Part shown: positions 49,540 to 59,973 of the stretch, in pieces
Numbering within the stretch: the first letter of the stretch is position 1
Layout of the letters: each line of letters begins with the position of its first letter
From: Apostichopus japonicus
Taxonomy: Eukaryota > Echinodermata > Holothuroidea > Aspidochirotida > Stichopodidae
Length of the DNA stretch: 64,000 nt
Direction of reading: 5' to 3'
Assembly (NCBI RefSeq): GCF_037975245.1
Contig: NC_092574.1
Span: 19,563,713-19,627,712 of the forward strand
Translations under genes and position numbers: made by a program
The notes under the pieces: generated by a model
Database searches by the model: none
What the model was told of the DNA's origin: nothing
Seen by the model: only the letters and a program-made list of their open reading frames with translations

Positions 49540-49800
49540 TTTTATGTATAAAAGTAAGTTGGCCTGACGTTTCGATCCTAGCAGGATCTTCTTCAGAGGC
49601 TAAATGACAAGTACAGTAACAGAAGGGACAAAAACATGCACAGAATACAGACAGGTTAATGAGCACGGTGAACACAATGAGATACATGTAAGGGGATTAG
49701 TAGACAAGGGATGGAGGGAAGAAAGCAACAGGGGAAGAGGAGAGGTAGGAAATAAACAGTAGAGGGACAAAGAGAGGATTAAAGGAACAGGGTAGGGAAT
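49540..49800 (-). mobile_element. Penelope-like retroelement fragment (terminal repeat region)
   Basis: Minus-strand sequence containing the hammerhead motif at 49561-49600 and shared with the copy at 38930-39050 over about 110 bp. A purine-rich plus-strand segment (49690-49795) borders it. No reverse transcriptase is present, so this is a solo terminal repeat or a small non-autonomous derivative. Outer boundaries are not certain. Confidence 0.6.
49561..49600 (-). ncRNA. Hammerhead ribozyme motif (Penelope/retrozyme type)
   Basis: Minus strand: GCCT (stem I), CTGAAGA core, an extra A, GATCC-TGCTA-GGATC (stem II, five perfect pairs and a 5-nt loop), GAAA core, CGTC, then AGGC (stem I partner). 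GAAAC with GTC gives a two-pair stem III without a loop, with predicted cleavage after GTC. Every catalytic core base is present. Minimal hammerheads with tiny stem III that act as dimers are known from Penelope-like elements. The extra A before stem II is the one irregularity. Confidence 0.75.
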
Positions 49801-52190
49801 AAACTTTTATTTTATTTTAATCTGTCTCTGTTCTAGTCACTTAGTTATTTGCTTTCCATATGTACGTATCATTTGGTCCGTATTTATAAATTTGATATAA
49901 CTTATACTGGAATAAAGGAACTGAAGTTGCAAAAATTGAAGAAGAAGAAAAAAAAAACTAGTAGCATAATAAAGTACAATGGATGATACTAAGACACACC
50001 CTGATAAGTCGAACACATTTTCGTCCATTCGTTAAGAGGCCAAACAATCAATTAAATTTCCGATCGCCGTGAGTACGCCAAATCAGCGAAAAAAAAAACA
50101 ATCAGCAGACAACAGAACAAATTAATCAGTGATATTATGTTTGTCGCAACAATAATTATAGCCGAGAAAATATTGGTCTATTGTTCAAGTATAAAGTTCG
50201 CGATATTTTTATTCAAACGATTGGTTGGTATATGACCAATAGTTGGTCTATTCATTTTTTTATGACACCGTGGTGAACTTACAAATTTGTCTGAGCTACA
50301 TGTATGTAGACAGAATGGAATCCACGGCCAGGGTACCAGCCCCACCCCACCCAGCCCCACGGTTTCTAAAACAGTTTTGGCAATAATAAATTAGATGCGA
50401 ATGTAACTTTTATATAACAAGTTACTGGAAGACTTTAGCATGCATGCATCCTTAAGTTTGGTTGATGTCTTCATCTGCACCACTTTTTCGGTAATATTTG
50501 CTGACACTTGTCTCCCCCTCCCCAACCCCCATCCCCTCTTCTGAGATATCCCGCAAACGCCACTGGTAAAGGTCTCAGTATTAACTGCGTGTGTCGCATA
50601 ACCTGATACAATACATATTTTGAACTCATTGGCTGAGACCCGATTGGTGAATATCCTATAGAAGCGCCAAAAGCTAGACAACTTTGGGCTGATCAGTTTC
50701 CCCTCTATTATGGAGCCTTTCTTTTTCTGTGGTCATTCCGAAATCTTTTCCTCTGCACCGGTAAATGTAAGCGAGTTCACAATGTCAGCTGGTAGCCTCG
50801 TCATTGCGTTACGAAACAATCAAAAAGTTTTGAACTTGCGAGGTAGCACTGAACGACAATCAAAAATTTACACGCGTTCCGATTTGTGCTGTGGTATATC
50901 TGAATGTTTGATGTATTGTAACATAATATTGGCAGCATGTGTGGGTGTCAAATTAATATCATGCCCCAATTGCGTCTTGTAAGTAGACCGAAAAGTAGGT
51001 CCATTCGATATAGGTCAGATAGTGGCACACTTTAAAAGGACAAACACATTCAAGTTGTTGGTTTTGGTTCTACAAATCGGGAGTTTCTTACCTCTTTTTT
51101 TGTCCGTTAATGAAATCATGAATCTAGAATACATGTAATTAAATGTCTACAGGAGACGTGACCTGCAAAATGAAAAAAAAGTAGGTTACCGCTAATTCGG
51201 TGAACTTATTCGAAAACCATTGGAGAAAAGCTATTCTGCTGAAAATCTAGAGAAATAGGCTTTTGTGCTTGCCGGTTGTTGAAGGAAATTTGAAGCGTTA
51301 TCTCTGATCAAGTTCGGTGTAGAGAGAAACTAACTGAGTGTGCCGCATCGTCCAAAATCCTTTACAACCAGTGGCGCGAAGGCCTTTAAAACAAGAGGCG
51401 CATTTGTCGCAGTAATAGGGTAAAACTAGCATTTGCCGCGACCCGAGGAAATCGGCGAATTCGGCACTTAAATGTGGTTCCCCCGGCTCCTCGGTTCTAA
51501 ACCGTTACACCGGTAGGCTAATCCACCCCTAGGGAGGATTGCAGATGACCACTATAGCGTGACATGGTAGCCGTTGGTTACAGGACGGCGAGGTAATTCG
51601 AAATATGTTAGAGGACTCTCCTCATACCAGGCACCGGTCTATTTGTAGTTGCTTAAAGATTACGCGATGTGATTGGACAATGCTGGAACTTTGAACAGTT
51701 ATGACGTCATACATCGTTCGTGTACATACTTAAAGGGACATTCCGTTGCCGCAGTGAAAGATATTTCAAACTGTTAGTTGAAGAGCCCATCTCAATATCT
51801 CGTCATCATTAAACTTGACATGATGGCACCATTCACCTCTCTATTCAGTCCCGATTTGAGCCCAAAAATCCAAACTTTCCCTTTTCATATGGAAATGCCC
51901 CTTGATTATTAAATGTACCCTTTCACCATTTTGTGTAACTACAAACGTGCCCTTTATTAACTAAAAAAAAGTGTCCAAAACAATCAAATACTGGAATTGT
52001 TTGTACAGAATGAGGGCTTTTTCGGAACGTATTGATGTGATCCGGTGGTTTTTCTTCTTAAATAAAATTTCCGTCCTACCTACCTCACCCCCCCCCCCCG
52101 CCCTCCCCAAGATTGAGCCATGTTCCGCTGCCCCCGACTGTATCATATATGGGAGCGATGATCAATGTTATCAAATCAATCTTGTTTCAA
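49801..52190. other. Intergenic, no gene recognised
   Basis: Unique sequence on both strands; open frames here are short and without homology that I recognise. CpG content rises around 51.2-51.7 kb. Confidence 0.5.
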
Positions 52191-52194
52191 TTGT

Positions 52195-52302
52195 AATGTA
52201 TGTATTTTAGATCCTTCTGCAAGCAGGAACTCGCAAAGAAGCCATCATTGGCTTATCAAAGCCACAAGCTGACCGAAGTCAGTCTCTTAGATTCATATTT
52301 AA
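52195..52302 (-). mobile_element. SINE fragment, 5'-truncated (family of 62472-62708)
   Basis: About 100 bp including gcaagcaggaactcgc and caagctgaccgaagtcagtc match 62475-62578 almost exactly. The tRNA-like head of the other copy is missing, so this is a truncated insertion. Confidence 0.8.
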
Positions 52303-53181
52303 TAATATTCTAGTCGGGCTGCAGAAGGTGGGCGCGAACAGATACTTTTCACATTAAGGAGGGAATGATCAAAGGTTCAGGTATATGATATTAAGATCAC
52401 TTGATATCATCGAGTCAGTTTGTAAGGGAGTTTACGGATAGACCATTCTCAAGTAGAATTGAGGTGTAAAGGAAGTAATGTGGATATCCAAAAGTCGAAT
52501 CCAAGATAACCGCTGACAAAGATGAACGCATATCCAGAAACGAAAAATGATCAACTGTATTATTCAAAATTTGTAAAACAGAACAGGAAGTTGATAAAAC
52601 ACCCGTTAATTCCTGGCGAGTCTCAAACTCCGGTTAGTAGGTTTTTTCGATCATGTTGCTTCTTCATAACTTATGACATTGGCATTATATTCTTTAAATG
52701 ACTTTTGATCGACAAGAATAGCAATCAAACATAAGAAAATATAAAACAGTGGCCATTTTTTGGCAGTTGTCTGCCCTCGATATATGGAAACTACATTTCC
52801 TGAGAAGGTCGTTCGCGTTAGCTAAAATATCCCACCTAGCTAGCGGTGATCCAAGCATCTGCTCACTCTCTGCGTGTGTTGTTTTCGCTCGACTTCTCAC
52901 GTCGCATACCGTAAAGAAGATAAAAGGGGCGAAATAAGACTCTCTATTTTACACCACTTATACAATAACAAAGTGGTACGCCGTATTATATTTTCGACAT
53001 TTTTAGTTGGTCATTTTGATCCCTTGAGAGATAAGTAACATTCACCGTAGCGATGTAACAAGAGTTGCCTCTGTAGCATAAGACATTGAGAAATAGTTTA
53101 ACCAAGATAGAAAACCAACTGTGACCGCGGGTTTAAATTGATTTACATTATTTGGACTTGCGAAAACCTACTTACTTGGCA

Positions 53182-53248
53182 ATGGCACTTCCTTTTGGTT
53201 TCCGGATTATATGGATTGGATTAATTTTTCTCCCGAATATTCGATCTG
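53182..53248 (+). CDS. Signal-peptide exon of a probable secreted protein (exon 1)
   Basis: The ATG has G at -3 and G at +4. It encodes MALPFGFRIIWIGLIFLP followed by NIRS and one base, then the strong donor gtaagtat. The hydrophobic run IIWIGLIFLP with a short polar end looks like a secretory signal sequence cleaved near residue 22. Phase 1 donors after a signal peptide are usual for extracellular proteins. The nearest compatible downstream exon I can see is 62141-62308. I do not recognise the family. Confidence 0.45.
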
Positions 53249-54194
53249 GTAAGTATAATATCTTTGTGTTATTCCAGGAAAATAAATTTGATAAAATGTG
53301 TGGTTATTATAGGGTGGCGTTGTGATAACCAAAGTGGACAACAAATGGTAATAGTTTATTTTGTACAGTCAATATCAATTGTTTATATTAGTTATTTGCA
53401 GTTTTACCATAATAGCAGATATTTTTAGGGTAAATTCCTGATCTTGAAGTCAGTTGAGCAATTGACATGCAGGACGTGTGGATGTATTACATGGAGATTT
53501 ATATATAACAGTTGGTTACCGTGGTAACCGTATTCCACTCAGCGACGTAGCCAGGAATTTGAAAGGGGAGGAGCACTTTTTGCGATTGATATGGGGGAGG
53601 GGTCTAAGGGCAGGTGGTGTCCCCCTCCCCTTTGAGATATTTGAACAATTGAAGGTCCTTAGATGCGATCTGGTGCAATGTTTTGCCAGTTTCATCATTA
53701 TCATATGATATCATATATCAGATTTTGTTTCCTGTTTGAATTCTTTTACATGTTCTTTTACATAATATATCAAAAAGACAAAAATAGTGCTCTTTTACAA
53801 TTTTTCCAGAAGGATGGTTCTTGTTTATTGTCCAATGTCTGGACTTTAATCCATTGGCCGAACTGAACTGATGGACAATATAAACTTTCATATCTTGTAA
53901 GACAGCCAGATGTGCAGAGGCCTAAACACAAATATCATTATCGCAGCGTATTAGCAGTGTACAGGCGCGTAGTGAGGAATTTGCCAAGGGAGGGGCGAAC
54001 CTGTAGGCAAATTATCAGAGCCGCAGATTCGACATTGGAAACTACCTCAGCGTAGCGCCACCACGAGTTGGCGCGAAGCGTACAAGACAATTTTGGCCGA
54101 AAATGACTCCCAGATCGCGGGAAATGGCACTTCTCAGGCCTTGCAAGTTGCATCTTAGCATTTTCTATTTGAAATTACTAGCAATATCATTTGT

Positions 54195-54955
54195 ATATTT
54201 GTATATTTATTTGTTTCATCACAATTTACAGTGTGACGGGAAGTCTCCTATAAAGCCTGTAAGGCTTAACAAAGTAGGAGACTCCCCAAAAAGAAAAAAA
54301 AGAAAGAAAAACTTAAGAATAGAAAAAGAAAAGTTAATAGTAGCATCTACAATGATGAAATAATCGAATTGACTCTACTTGAAATTAATAATGTTAATAA
54401 GCAATCCTAACAATCTTTATAATGATCTTAATCGCAAACACACACAAGAATAAATCCATCAATAGTGAGAAATAATTACAGTTTGGAGATTCCTTTTGAA
54501 TACAGAGTAAGTAGGCTTATTCTTAACATTATCCTGGAGATTATTCCACGTTTTTATAGCACGAATACGAGGGTTAAAAGAACTTAAAGTACTTCGTTGG
54601 GATAAAACATGGGCGTTATTACAATGGCGTGTTTGATGGTTGTGGATGAGTCTATTACTATATATAAAATCTTTAAAAGCCTCGGGTAGCAATCCATTCC
54701 ATGCTTTATATGCAAATGTTGCAAGCTGGACTCTTATAATATCATTTAGTTTTAATAAATTTAATCTTTTGTATAATGGGCTAGTATGATCACGTGGTGC
54801 AGCATGTGATATATGGCGGATAGCTTTCTTCTGGAGGACACATAGGTGATTAAGATTTGTAGAATAGGTTCCTGACCAAATAGTCGTGCAATAAGTTAAT
54901 TGGGGTAAAATCAGAGTAATCACTGGGGTAAAATCATAAAAACGTACAAACAAAA
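54195..54955 (-). mobile_element. 5'-truncated non-LTR retrotransposon, reverse transcriptase C-terminus
   Basis: The minus-strand frame 54953-54459 encodes 164 residues, with YCTTIWSGTYSTNLNHL, QKKAIRHISHA and WNGLLPEAFKDF, ending in WNNLQDNVKN and VFKRNLQ. These are the standard thumb/C-terminal segments of CR1/Jockey-clade LINE ORF2. The catalytic part is absent. The downstream 3' region has a two-level hairpin at 54286-54238 and an AAATAA-type tail. It lies inside the hAT-like element at 53962. Confidence 0.85.
54238..54286 (-). other. 3'-terminal hairpin of the LINE
   Basis: Outer arms gggaagtctccta and taggagactccc pair with one bulged base; inner arms aagcct and aggctt form a second hairpin. 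A 3' stem-loop of this kind is what LINE reverse transcriptases commonly recognise. Confidence 0.6.
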
Positions 54956-55137
54956 TATGCCCAAGGGGGGGGGGCCGCCCCTTCGCCCCTCCCCCCCTCT
55001 TGGCTACGCACCTGACAGTGTAATAATCATTTATAGGAAGTGCGTATCACGTACGATTGCTAGCTTAGCTTCATAACATGCTATTCGTGCAACAACTTAG
55101 GACGAATCATAGAAAGGATGAGAACGAACGTTGTCGA

Positions 55138-56338
55138 CATGGGCGGCGATCCTGGGGGGGGGGGGGGGGGAAGGGGGGATATATCCCCCCATGAAAATGG
55201 GTGGAGGGGATGTAATACACCATATCCCCCCCCCCCACCAAATGCCAGGGATAAGAATATTTTCATGCCTACATTTATGCATCATCGTGAATGTACGGCT
55301 CTTTTTTAGCTCATTTCTCGCCTACCATAAACGCATTGCGATCTTTTCAAATAAAGCGTCTTTATAAAGCAAGAATAGTTGACTGTAGGCTTCATTGGCC
55401 CTATAACAACAAAAGGTATTATTGCACCCACGGTATTGATATAGTACATATATGCACCCTCATAGTATTCATATAGGCCAGGGTTGTCCAACCTTTTGCA
55501 GAGGAGGGCCACATGGAATGATTATGATGAAGGAGGGGCCGCATGAACCCTACGCTCGATTTTTCGCACTGATTTATTTTCCTTCCTGATAAAACAGATG
55601 AGTAAAGTCCAGCCGCCCCCTCCGCTGAGAGTGTCACACAAACTGACCTGTATGCAGTTTTTTGGACCCAGAAGGTTCGAATGATTGATTATATAGCTTC
55701 AAATTGTTATCAATAAATCTGCTCACTAAAATTTTGCACCGTACAAGCATCTCTGGCGGGCCGGACGCAACCCTGCGGCGGGCCGGACTGTGGCCCGCGG
55801 GCCGTAGGTTGTACAACCCTGATATAGGCCCTATAGTAGGCCTACACACGTACATGTTCCCTCGAACAGCATGTTACCAGGGTAATGCTTAATACACGTT
55901 TCACCTGGATGTCCTAGCAATCGGTACCTATAGGAATGTAACTATGTGTAATTGTGTATTGCATGTGTATAGGCCTATAATAGCCTGCATGAGGCCATTT
56001 TCTTCATCGAATAATATAAAAGAGCTCTCGAGCATTTTAACGTAGCGCCTGAAACAAGATTGACAGGGGCAATTTTCCCAAAATAACACCCGAAATTAAA
56101 AAAAAAAAAAAAAAGTATTTTGGATCCTGATTATGAGATATTTCGGACATGATTTCCCTATTTTAAAGTTGGGTATATGCCGCTTGGAAACCTCGGGAAG
56201 TGCCGTTTCCGGCCATCTAGAGGGTTTGTAAATCCCCAAATTTTCTTGTACGCTTCGCGCCAACCGATGGTGGCGCTACGCTTAGATAGTCAACAAGGTC
56301 ATATCCCCCCCACTCGGAAGTACGGATCGCCGCCCATG
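55138..56338. mobile_element. Third DNA transposon (TIR CATGGGCGGCGATCC), 1.2 kb
   Basis: Perfect 15-bp inverted ends, CATGGGCGGCGATCC and its complement, with an imperfect extension through G-rich sequence. Identical 8-bp flanks gttgtcga lie at 55130-55137 and 56339-56346. No transposase is seen. The superfamily is uncertain: 8-bp duplications fit hAT or P elements, and the CA start fits either. The hAT MITE 55479-55821 is inserted in it. Confidence 0.88.
55479..55821. mobile_element. Innermost hAT MITE, 343 bp
   Basis: Begins CAGGGTTGTCCAACC and ends GGTTGTACAACCCTG (14 of 15 bases complementary), with GC-rich ggcccgcgggcc near the right end. Target duplication atataggc at 55471-55478 and 55822-55829 is exact. 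This terminus and body style is that of Charlie-like hAT elements. Confidence 0.93.
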
Positions 56339-56821
56339 GTTGTCGACATCGTTGTGCATACGGTTCGATCGTGACACTCCATCGAGTGCAGTTAGGTAGG
56401 CAATAAGTATTTTATTACGCAGTGGCCAACTGTAGGCTTGTAATAGTCTTTAGGCTAAATGTGAGCAGTTGAATCAGTAGGCCTGAATGTTACTACGATT
56501 ATAATCGAGTTAACGGAGCTGACGAGTATTCAAGATCAAAAGAGCGCTGACAAAATACCATGCTAAAAAAAACAACAGTTTAAAAAAATCGACACTGAAG
56601 GGGGGGGGGGGGGTTGCAGTCGCTCCCCCTGGCTACGTCCCTGATTCCACTTCTGACACCAGATTCAGTCCAAACACTCGAGAAATGTTCCCATGCAAGA
56701 ATGAAGCCGTTCTTTTCCTTCAAAAGGTCACAATTCAAAATCTTGTCGTTATAGCTTCAGTCGATAATTACAGTAAGGTCATAGGCGGGATTACGAGATG
56801 GGGGCATAAGCGTAGGAGCCC

Positions 56822-57240
56822 AATTTGATTGGGGGGGGGGGGCTGTAACGACTTGCCCGAAAAATATAATCAAAAGCTTTCGCGCGCTGCTCGCGCGTTC
56901 AACATCTTAATGTACATATCATATAGGCATGCATCAGTTATGACATCGCCTGCCTATTACATATATACAACCCTTTGCCGTGTTATTACTCTTCCATATT
57001 GGTTAGAATTTTTGGGGAAGTCCATCTACATAAGACATTTCGTGGTTTGTATTAGCATCCCGCGGTATACTGCGCAACTTTCACGGACCGTACGGTACAC
57101 GATGGCATGCGATGTAATAACCGACGCATGCCTATATGATATGTACATTAACATGTTGAACGCGCACGGAGCGCGCGAAAAATTTTGGTTATATTTTTCG
57201 GGCAATTCGTGACAGCCCCCCCCCCCCCCAAATCAAATTG
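56822..57240. mobile_element. Foldback element with ~128-bp inverted arms
   Basis: Left arm 56822-56948 (caatttgattgggg...gttatgacatcg) pairs with right arm 57111-57240 at about 85-90% identity, around a 160-bp centre. The long arms and terminal G/C homopolymers suggest a foldback-type DNA transposon. I could not identify a target duplication. The open frame across it is palindromic and not a gene. Confidence 0.75.
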
Positions 57241-58640
57241 CCTATGATTAGACACATTACATGCTCTTCACCACGGGACGAACCAGTCGTCTGTTTGAAT
57301 CCTTGAACTTACTCAATTTGCATGACCTAATTACTTATGCGTCTGATTACTAATTACTGATAACTGACTCACTATGAGCTGCTTCCAAGTTCTTTTTCTT
57401 CCTTTTACACAGTCAACAATTCTGTTCATAACTATACCACACTAGACAATCTAAGCGGACTTCATACTGTTGTTCGTTGATAAAGATGCTTCTAAAAGAT
57501 GTCTCACGTGTCGATTTGGAACACACTGCCTCAGAATTGTCAGTTGCGTCTCTGAGGAAAGGGCTAACTTTTATTAGTATAACTATTTAAGTTGTATAGG
57601 TGGGTGGGAGGGAGGGTTGTGGTGGGAGGGTGTGGTATGCTCTGAGTTTGAAAAGGATATCTTTGATGAATTATAATATGGAAAGTTCTTTAAAGCGCAA
57701 ATCTGTTTGCAATAACTTCCTGGTACTATAATATTCGGAATGTGCATCCGGACCCTGCACCCTAGGCTTAGTGCATGTGCATTATCGGCGTTCCGTGTAC
57801 GGCTTCTATACGTTTAAAGGGTTTTACTGTATGTATATCAGTGTGCATTATATAGAACGATCAAACATTGTAGTGCACATTACGTTGTATTCGATGATGA
57901 AAGGCGAAGGAATGCGTAACTGAATACCGAAGTCAAATATGCGTTCAATAAATTATGACCTCATCTTTAAAGGAATACTTAAGTCATCAGCTTACAACAA
58001 TCCATCTTTAAAGGGATACTATAATTATCAGCTTAAAGCAAATGGTTTGTTAGCGACGTTACGACTCTCATCCCTGACGAAAGTCTCAATCAAAATAATA
58101 TATAGAAAACAACAAAAGTAGTATCTAAGCATATTGTGGTTCTTATTCAACTTCTGTCTTAAGCCTCTTGTTTTTCTTCGAAGCGTTCATTGCGAAATAG
58201 ATGAGATTTCACGTATCGTCCTAGTATACAACAATTTGGCAACGATCCACGGTTTGGTTGATAAAGTTAACACCTGGCTTGATGATATTTAAGTAATCGA
58301 ACAAACATTGAAGAAGACAACATTTTCTAATAAGACTTCCGAAATAAGAGCATTAAGGTGAACCTTCCTGGCTTCTCTACTTCCTATGAAACTTTTCCAA
58401 TATGTATAGGAAGGGGTGACCCGGTTGTAGGGACTTAAGTTGAGTGCATATGAAAGCGATACACAGAGACAAAGTCGTATGTCTCCACTTTACCATGAAG
58501 GCCAAAAGTGCCATAATTGGTCAATTAAAAGGTAAATTACTTGAACTAAATCATGCAGTTCTAGCAATGACTTTTCCAATCAATTATTGCTAGCAAGCAT
58601 TTGGAGATTGTTGTATGCGAGTTATACGAGTCTCGACATA
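57241..58640. other. Proposed intron sequence, little recognised
   Basis: Mostly unique. A 41-bp near repeat containing catctttaaaggratact occurs twice at about 57962 and 58003. No exon supported. Confidence 0.5.
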
Positions 58641-59973
58641 CGGTATGGCATGCAATCACCATCTCGTGAATGGGTATGGCATGCAATCACCATCTCGTGC
58701 ATGGGTACGGCATGCAATCACCATCTCGTGCATGAGTACGGCATGCAATCACCATCTCGTGCATGGGTATGGCATACAATCACCATCTCGTGCATGGGTA
58801 TGCCATGCAATCACCACCCCGTGCATGGGTATAGCATGCAATCACCATCTCGTGCATGGGTATGACATGCAATCACCATCTCGTGCATGGGTATGGCATG
58901 CAATCACCATCTCGTGCATGGGTATGGCATGCAATCACCATTTCGTGCATGGGTATGGCATGCAATCGCCATCTCGTGCATGGGTATGGCATGCAAGCAC
59001 CATCTCGTGCATGGGTATGACATGCAATCACCATATCGTGCATGGGTATGGCATGCAATCACCATGTCGTGCATGGGTATGACATGCAATCACCATCTCG
59101 TGCATGGGTATGACATGCAATCACCATATCGTGCATGGGTATGGCATGCAATCACCATCTCGTGCATGGGTATGATATGCAATCACCATCTCGTGCATGG
59201 GTACGGCATGCAATCACCATCTCTTGCATGGGTACGGCATGCAATCACCATCTCGTGCATGGGTATGGCATGCAATCACCATCTCGTGCATGGGTACGGC
59301 ATGCAATCACCATCTCGTGCATGGGTACGGCATGCAATCACCATCTCGTGCATGGGTATGGCATGCAATCACCATCTCGTGCATGGGTATGGCATGCAAT
59401 CACCATCTCGTGCATGGTTACGGCATGCAATCACCATCTCGTGCATGGGAATGGCATGCAATCACCATCTCGTGCATGGGTATAGCATGCAATCACCATC
59501 TCGTGCATGGGTACGGCATGCAATCACCATCTCGTGCATGGGTATGGCATGCAATCACCATCTCCTGCATGGGTACGGCATGCAATCACCATCTCGTGCA
59601 TTGGTATAGCATGCAATCACCATCTCGTGCATGGGTATAGCATGCAATCACCATCTCGTGCATGGGTATGGCATGCAATCACCATACCGTGCATGGGTAT
59701 GGCATGCAATCACCATCTCGTGCATGGGTATGGCATGCAATCACCATCTCGTGCATGGGTATGGCATGCAATCACCATACCGTGCATGGGTATGGCATGC
59801 AATCACCATCTCGTGCACAGGTATGGCATGCAATCACCATCTCGTGCATGAGTATGACATGCAATCACCATATCGTGCATGGGTATGGCATGCAATCACC
59901 ATCTCGTGCATGGGTATGGCATGCAATCACCATCTCGTGCATAGGTATGGCATTCAATCACCATCTCGTGCAT
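58641..59973. repeat. 31-bp minisatellite, about 43 copies
   Basis: Unit ggtatggcatgcaatcac plus catctcgtgcatg. Variation is limited to a few positions (tatggc/tacggc/tatgac, tctcg/atatcg/ataccg). Some variants recur at 93 bp (ataccg at 59684 and 59777), showing duplication of three-unit blocks. All three plus frames are open over long stretches because the unit has no stop codon and its length is one more than a multiple of three. Confidence 0.97.

Larger units (their letters stand above)
53962..55014. mobile_element. Second hAT-like element nested in the outer one
   Basis: Ends CAGGCGCGTAG and CTACGCACCTG are inverted repeats with one mismatch; further inside, ggggcgaa and ttcgcccc also pair. 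Flanks are gcagtgta (53954-53961) and acagtgta (55015-55022), a 7 of 8 match. It contains the truncated LINE listed next, and its subterminal region is related to that of 55138-56338. Confidence 0.78.
53540..56643. mobile_element. Outer hAT-like DNA transposon containing nested insertions
   Basis: The left end is CAGCGACGTAGCCAGG and the right end CCTGGCTACGTCCCTG, an inverted pair with one mismatch. Both are flanked by attccact (53532-53539 and 56644-56651). CAG-type termini and an 8-bp duplication indicate a hAT. Most of the 3.1 kb is made of younger insertions at 53962-55014 and 55138-56338; without them about 850 bp of its own remains, so it was itself non-autonomous. It lies in the proposed intron of the secreted-protein gene. 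Confidence 0.85.

Noticed and set aside
51490-51530. Possible tRNA-like B box (ggttctaaacc)
   Set aside because: No A box at a suitable distance and no stem pairing.
55131-55300. Proline- and glycine-rich open frames on both strands
   Set aside because: They arise from poly-G/C at the end of a DNA transposon.
56829-57212. 127-residue open frame
   Set aside because: It spans the foldback element and is largely its own reverse complement.
58887-59609. 240-residue open frame in the 31-bp array
   Set aside because: It is a consequence of a stop-free repeat; all three plus frames are open with the same periodic peptide.
58641-59973. Possible CRISPR-like array
   Set aside because: Units are contiguous 31-bp repeats with no unique spacers, in a eukaryotic genome; it is a minisatellite.
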